The position numbers were made by a program, and so were the translations under genes. This document shows positions 13,612 through 16,579 of a stretch of 16,579 nt of DNA, piece by piece (position 1 is the stretch's first letter; each line of letters begins with the position of its first letter). Source of the stretch: an uncultured Alphaproteobacteria bacterium (GTDB lineage: Bacteria > Pseudomonadota > Alphaproteobacteria > RF32 > CAG-239); the NCBI GenBank assembly GCA_934229625.1, contig CAKQDU010000019.1, positions 1-16,579 of the forward strand, written 5' to 3'. The notes beneath the pieces were generated by a model. It saw only the letters and a program-made list of their open reading frames with translations, was not told the origin of the DNA and did no database searches.

Positions 13612-13639
13612 AATATAATACGAAAAACACACTTGTCAA
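13612..13639 (-). promoter_or_regulatory. Near-consensus promoter of the candidate RNA
   Basis: On the minus strand TTGACA (13639-13634), a 16-base spacer and TATATT (13617-13612). The predicted start is near 13605. Confidence 0.7.
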
Positions 13640-13692
13640 GTGTATTTTTGTGAATATTTATACTATATTAATATACCATATAGAAGTAGGTT

Positions 13693-13740
13693 GGGAGGTC
13701 GGTAAAATCCTCCATCAGTTACCGAATTAAATAATTCGTC
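13693..13740 (+). other. Possible H-type pseudoknot and hairpin
   Basis: GGAGG (13694-13698) pairs with CCTCC (13709-13713). CGGTAA (13700-13705), inside that loop, pairs with TTACCG (13719-13724). A hairpin CGAATT/AATTCG (13723-13728 with 13733-13738) follows directly. The strand of action is unknown. Confidence 0.35.
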
Positions 13741-13749
13741 CGGCAGCAT

Positions 13750-13787
13750 CCTTTAATATAAAGAGGCTGATTATTCTGCCTCTTTAT
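13750..13787 (-). terminator. Terminator overlapping the end of the exported protein gene
   Basis: A 10-bp stem (13778-13787 with 13758-13767) includes the stop codon region of the minus-strand gene, with a T-rich tail to the left. Confidence 0.75.
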
Positions 13788-14265
13788 ATTCTGTAAGTAC
13801 AGGAATTAAAGACTGCATTGATTCTTTACTAGATAATATCAATGTTTGTATATAGTTATAAAGCGCATTATAAACGTCTGGCATACTGTCCGTATTGCAC
13901 AAATAACCATTAGGTCCAAAATGTTTTAACTGACAGGTTGATATAGCATAGTTATCTTCTAAACTTTTTCGAAATGATTTATAATTTTTTACATTGACTT
14001 CATAATTTATATATAAATTTTTCAGAGTTTCTTCTGCTACTTTATCCAAACAAGATATTTTTTGTGTTGAAGTAGAACAATTTTCTAAATCTTTTTGATA
14101 GTTAAGCATTAGCCCGTAATCTTCTACTATTGCTACAATTTCACCTTTACTATTCCAATCGCTCTTATTGTATATTTCATCAATATTTATACCATGTAAA
14201 ATTTGAGCATTTACCTTGAAACTAAGTAGTAAAATTGTTAAGCATATAATTCCAACTTTTTTCAT
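13771..14265 (-). CDS. Secreted periplasmic protein with four cysteines
   Basis: A 164-residue exported protein. A signal peptide MKKVGIICLTILLLSFKVNA is followed by Q, a good signal peptidase I site. The mature part of about 144 residues is acidic and helical, with two cysteine pairs (ENCSTSTQKISC and TCQLKHFGPNGYLC) that suggest two disulfides. Start at 14265 rather than 14271 because the paralogous upstream region at 16218 starts MKKVGII; the alternative adds Met-Lys. It shares its promoter and first seven codons with the gene at 15586, so the pair is probably co-regulated. A periplasmic inhibitor of the neighbouring lysozyme-like protein is possible, but there is no family match. Confidence 0.7.
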   Translation of the reverse strand: MKKVGIICLTILLLSFKVNAQILHGINIDEIYNKSDWNSKGEIVAIVEDYGLMLNYQKDLENCSTSTQKISCLDKVAEETLKNLYINYEVNVKNYKSFRKSLEDNYAISTCQLKHFGPNGYLCNTDSMPDVYNALYNYIQTLILSSKESMQSLIPVLTEYKEAE

Positions 14266-14340
14266 CTTCATATATTCCTGTATTTTTTGACAATTTATTA
14301 CATAAAGTTGTATTTTGCAAGGGAATTATTTTCGTAATAC
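14234..14340 (-). repeat. Duplicated promoter and start region (copy 1)
   Basis: It matches 16187-16290 closely, covering ACATAAAGTTGTATTTTGCA and the first codons of each minus-strand gene. Both copies hold TTGCAA, 17 bases and TAAATT on the minus strand (here 14320-14315 and 14297-14292), a probable promoter. Confidence 0.85.
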
Positions 14341-14448
14341 ATTATCATATTTCTTTCGGTGATTGCGCAACACATATTGCCTATATCTAAAATCAAAAAT
14401 CAACAAACATAGCTTCGCTCCAGATGATAGCAACGACTTGCTTATCAG

Positions 14449-14711
14449 ATGGCTAGAGCTAATCGTGAAAACGAATTTAAGCAAAGTTATAATAATCAGG
14501 GAATAACCGATAATTATCCTCAGTTTGGCAAAAGTTTTTGGGGTAACAACTCCGAAAATAACTATGGCTTTGGTTCTTCTAACATTAGCGAGAACATCGA
14601 ACAGATGAAGAGTAAAGGTTTCCCAACGCTAGAAGAAACTTTGCAATATCAAAATCAGATGAATGGGCAGAACTCAATGATTACACCAACTTCGTGGGGA
14701 CAGAGTAATAC
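14449..14711 (+). repeat. 263-nt module (copy 2)
   Basis: Ungapped match to 11842-12104, starting exactly at the Met-Ala-Arg codons and ending at the same base. Confidence 0.95.
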
Positions 14712-15567
14712 AACCACTCCAACAGTATATGGGCAGAATACAACACCAACAGGCTTTGGAAATAATGCTCAACAACCAGCGAACAATGCCACTATAAGTC
14801 CTGTGACCAAAGAAATCTTTTCTAATACTTATAAGCCTTTGCAGAAATTCATTTCAAAGCCATTCGTGTCATCAAAAGCATATCAAATATACGATGTAAA
14901 TAAAGGACTAGCGGAAGATACAAATTATCCAAACTCTCCGTTGCTTGATAAGTATAATAATTTGATAGAGCAACATTTTAATGATATGGGACCGATTGAA
15001 GGACATCCCGACAATATATATGTTGACACAACATTTCATACAACTGTAGGAAGAGGAAGTAATGTTAATAATTATAATCATTTTAAAAAGGTCAATTATT
15101 ATATAGAGGATAATGGAAACAAACGAGTTCCAACAGAAACTGATAAAAAAAACTGTTTTGATACGCTACAAAATTGGTCACATGAATATCGTAAAACTCA
15201 TAAGACACATAACTTTGCAGCAAAACATTTTATAGAAGATGAATTTAAAGATGCATGTAATTTGCGAATAACTCCAGAAGAAGAAAAAAGATTGTATTTG
15301 AACCATGTTAAAGAAATACTTCCGAAAATCTATGATGTAGTACCAAACTATGATCAACTAAGTGATAACAAAAAATTGGTTATTATGGATATGGTGTATA
15401 ATATGGGGAAAACTCACTTTGAAGAAGAATTTCCTAATTTTATTAAATATGCAAAGGCAAATTATACACACGGTATGATTGATGAATATCATCGTAAAGG
15501 GGTACAACCAAGACGTAATGAGTGGACATTAGATTTATTGGAGGAAGATTTGAAAAATAATAGGTAA
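14449..15567 (+). CDS. Modular protein B: shared N-terminal module plus T4-type lysozyme (GH24) domain
   Basis: A 372-residue muramidase-like protein. Residues 1-88 are the module shared with protein A. An Asn/Thr/Gln-rich linker follows (about 89-120), then the catalytic domain (about 165-360). Glu184-Gly, IYVDTT (Asp193) and Thr199-Val-Gly-Arg-Gly align with Glu11, Asp20 and Thr26 of T4 lysozyme at identical spacing. MVYNMG (315-320) matches the later MVFQMG block, and GVQPRRNEW (351-359) is the usual RRxEW-like end. The expected activity is cleavage of the MurNAc-GlcNAc bond of peptidoglycan. There is a longer insert (about 205-275) than in T4. The ATG has no visible ribosome binding site. 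The frame is closed by TAG 11 codons before it, so the gene lacks the 42-residue N-terminus of protein A and may be a truncated or silent copy. Confidence 0.8.
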   Translation: MARANRENEFKQSYNNQGITDNYPQFGKSFWGNNSENNYGFGSSNISENIEQMKSKGFPTLEETLQYQNQMNGQNSMITPTSWGQSNTTTPTVYGQNTTPTGFGNNAQQPANNATISPVTKEIFSNTYKPLQKFISKPFVSSKAYQIYDVNKGLAEDTNYPNSPLLDKYNNLIEQHFNDMGPIEGHPDNIYVDTTFHTTVGRGSNVNNYNHFKKVNYYIEDNGNKRVPTETDKKNCFDTLQNWSHEYRKTHKTHNFAAKHFIEDEFKDACNLRITPEEEKRLYLNHVKEILPKIYDVVPNYDQLSDNKKLVIMDMVYNMGKTHFEEEFPNFIKYAKANYTHGMIDEYHRKGVQPRRNEWTLDLLEEDLKNNR

Positions 15568-15574
15568 ATGATAA

Positions 15575-15604
15575 AGAGAAGACAGCTAATTAGCTGTCTT
15601 CTCT
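15575..15604. terminator. Bidirectional terminator between protein B and the anchored coiled-coil gene
   Basis: A 13-bp perfect stem (15575-15587 with 15592-15604) has a 4-nt AATT loop. It overlaps the stop codon of the minus-strand gene. Confidence 0.85.
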
Positions 15605-16218
15605 ATTACTAAGGTTTCACTTGAGTAGTGATCATCAGATAAAGAATTATCGTAACTTCTTTCTTCTATTTTATAAGAACACTTCAAATAATTATCATTT
15701 TTATCATTACAAGGTTTAATTATGAATCTATATAATTCAACAGCTGGATTTTTAAAATCTGGATGAACCAAGATACATTTCATACCAATAGAATCTTGTT
15801 CATTTTCCAAAAGTTTGCAAGCCTCATGAGTCCAGCCATTTTTATATTTTTTGTCATTATCCACAGAGGGTGAATTAGAAAAGACCAATGAATTAGGGGT
15901 CAAATAAGTATCGCGAGCATTGGTAGAAACAGCCTCTAACTTTTCATAAAATAGCGGATTAACGAAAGTTTCTTTTTTCAATTTTTCTTGAGCTAATGTG
16001 AGTTTTTTTTCTAACTCTTGCACCTTTTGCCATAGTTCTTCATTTTCCAGATGAGGCTTAGCTTGTTCTTGCTTTAATTTTTCATCTAATTCTTGTACTA
16101 TTTGTTGCAATATCTCATTTTCTTGCTCTGATTTTTGTATTCTTTGCATAAAATACCATGTCCCAGCAATCACCGCCACAGCACAAATGACACTTGTTAT
16201 AATTCCAACTTTTTTCAT
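15586..16218 (-). CDS. Membrane-anchored coiled-coil protein, periplasmic
   Basis: A 210-residue protein with an N-terminal anchor (residues about 5-25, IITSVICAVAVIAGTWYF). A charged coiled coil follows (about 28-85) with a repeated unit (QELDEKLKQEQ, then QELEKKLTLAQEK). A C-terminal domain of about 120 residues has four cysteines (ACKLL, GMKC, KPCND, LKCSY). No lipobox and no clean signal peptidase site, so it is probably tethered in the inner membrane and facing the periplasm. It starts MKKVGII like the gene at 14265 and shares the same promoter. It converges on protein B, with a shared terminator between them. Family not recognised. As a periplasmic neighbour of a lysozyme-like protein it could be protective, which is inference. 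Confidence 0.65.
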   Translation of the reverse strand: MKKVGIITSVICAVAVIAGTWYFMQRIQKSEQENEILQQIVQELDEKLKQEQAKPHLENEELWQKVQELEKKLTLAQEKLKKETFVNPLFYEKLEAVSTNARDTYLTPNSLVFSNSPSVDNDKKYKNGWTHEACKLLENEQDSIGMKCILVHPDFKNPAVELYRFIIKPCNDKNDNYLKCSYKIEERSYDNSLSDDHYSSETLVIEKTAN

Positions 16219-16290
16219 TGCTTTATACCCCTGTATTTTTAGTCAATTTATTACATAAAGTTGTATTTTGCAAGGGAAATATACAGTATT
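16187..16290 (-). repeat. Duplicated promoter and start region (copy 2)
   Basis: Counterpart of 14234-14340. On the minus strand TTGCAA (16273-16268), 17 bases, TAAATT (16250-16245), then AGGGG and the ATG at 16218. Confidence 0.85.
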
Positions 16291-16364
16291 ACAGCGATAA
16301 TCACAGCATAGTTCAAAGAATGAGGAATACAGGAGGTTTTGAGCCGAGGTGTTTAAAACGAAAA

Positions 16365-16388
16365 AAGGAAAATATCAACTTTCCTTTT
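16365..16388 (-). terminator. Hairpin beside a tRNA-like 3' end
   Basis: AAAAGGAAA and TTTCCTTTT arms lie just left of the CCA-like sequence at 16395, in the arrangement of a tRNA terminator on the minus strand. Confidence 0.5.
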
Positions 16389-16392
16389 TAAT

Positions 16393-16413
16393 ATTGGTAC
16401 GCGCGCAGGGATT
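16393..16413 (-). repeat. 21-base tRNA-3'-end-like sequence, internal copy
   Basis: Identical to 16559-16579. On the minus strand it reads AATCCCTGCGCGCGTACCA, the T-stem, acceptor and CCA end of a tRNA. The next bases (GGAGCC on the minus strand) do not continue a normal T loop, so it is a remnant or an attachment-like repeat. Confidence 0.6.
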
Positions 16414-16425
16414 GGCTCCGCCGCC

Positions 16426-16569
16426 ACGGCGCTCATTCGCAAATGCTCACCGGCGTACTTCCGTCCGCCTTTCGCTTGTGGTCGTCCCCTTTCTCCAGGG
16501 TTCTTTCCCTTACTGCGCTAAAAAAACAAAAACTCCCTATTGGGAGTTTTTTGTTTTAATTGGTACGCG
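16426..16569. repeat. tRNA-associated dispersed repeat, right copy
   Basis: Matches 11200-11344 in direct orientation, including the hairpin ACTCCC/GGGAGT and the conserved minus-strand frame (here GGRKYAGEHLRMSAVA). Confidence 0.85.
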
Positions 16570-16579
16570 CGCAGGGATT
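16561..16579 (-). tRNA. Probable 3' end of a tRNA running off the window
   Basis: On the minus strand the 19 bases read as T-stem CCCTG, acceptor CGCGCGT, A and CCA, followed by a terminator-like hairpin (about 16530-16550). The anticodon is beyond the window. The same bases are repeated at 16395, so a tandem repeat unit of 166 bases is an alternative. Confidence 0.4.

Noticed and set aside
11160..16579. Classical integrative element or prophage
   Set aside because: No integrase, relaxase, terminase or structural phage gene can be recognised; only the flanking repeats and the lysozyme domain point that way.

Overview
The window looks like chromosome of a low-GC, probably host-associated and uncultured alphaproteobacterium. 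ParE, ribosomal protein S2 and EF-Ts read as alphaproteobacterial. A family of pilin-like proteins carrying a GRSMIEMLGVLAI signature and short palindromic repeats placed inside coding sequence also fit that lineage. The assignment rests on recognising sequence families, not on a search.

Layout. (1) 1-5597 is core genome: parE on the minus strand, a DHH-phosphoesterase-like gene, then rpsB and tsf with a structured spacer and a strong terminator. (2) 5598-8806 is a pilin-like locus. One gene lies on the minus strand and two on the plus strand, with unusually elaborate control DNA: a 21-bp inverted repeat bounding a promoter-bearing segment, a leader that can fold either as a terminator or as an alternative pairing, and a (TC)7 tract just behind a well-placed ATG that currently puts the third pilin gene out of frame. 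(3) 8832-10887 holds a coiled-coil lipoprotein, tRNA-Arg(ACG) and a GNAT acetyltransferase. (4) 11160-16579 is an AT-rich accessory block bounded by about 145-bp direct repeats that abut tRNA 3' ends. It holds two proteins that share an N-terminal module but have unrelated C-termini. One C-terminus is a T4-type lysozyme (GH24) with the catalytic Glu, Asp and Thr in T4 spacing. Between and beside them are small membrane or exported proteins and a candidate minus-strand structured RNA with a near-consensus promoter.

How it may work together. Region 2 has three separate features that could switch surface-pilin expression: slippage, DNA inversion or operator control, and attenuation. Region 4 has the layout of a modular effector locus: constant N-terminus, exchangeable C-terminus, nearby membrane or periplasmic companions, and one copy lacking its 5' end like a silent cassette. 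The toxin and immunity roles are inference. What the sequence shows directly is the duplicated 263-nt module, the lysozyme motifs, and the duplicated promoter of the two exported companions.
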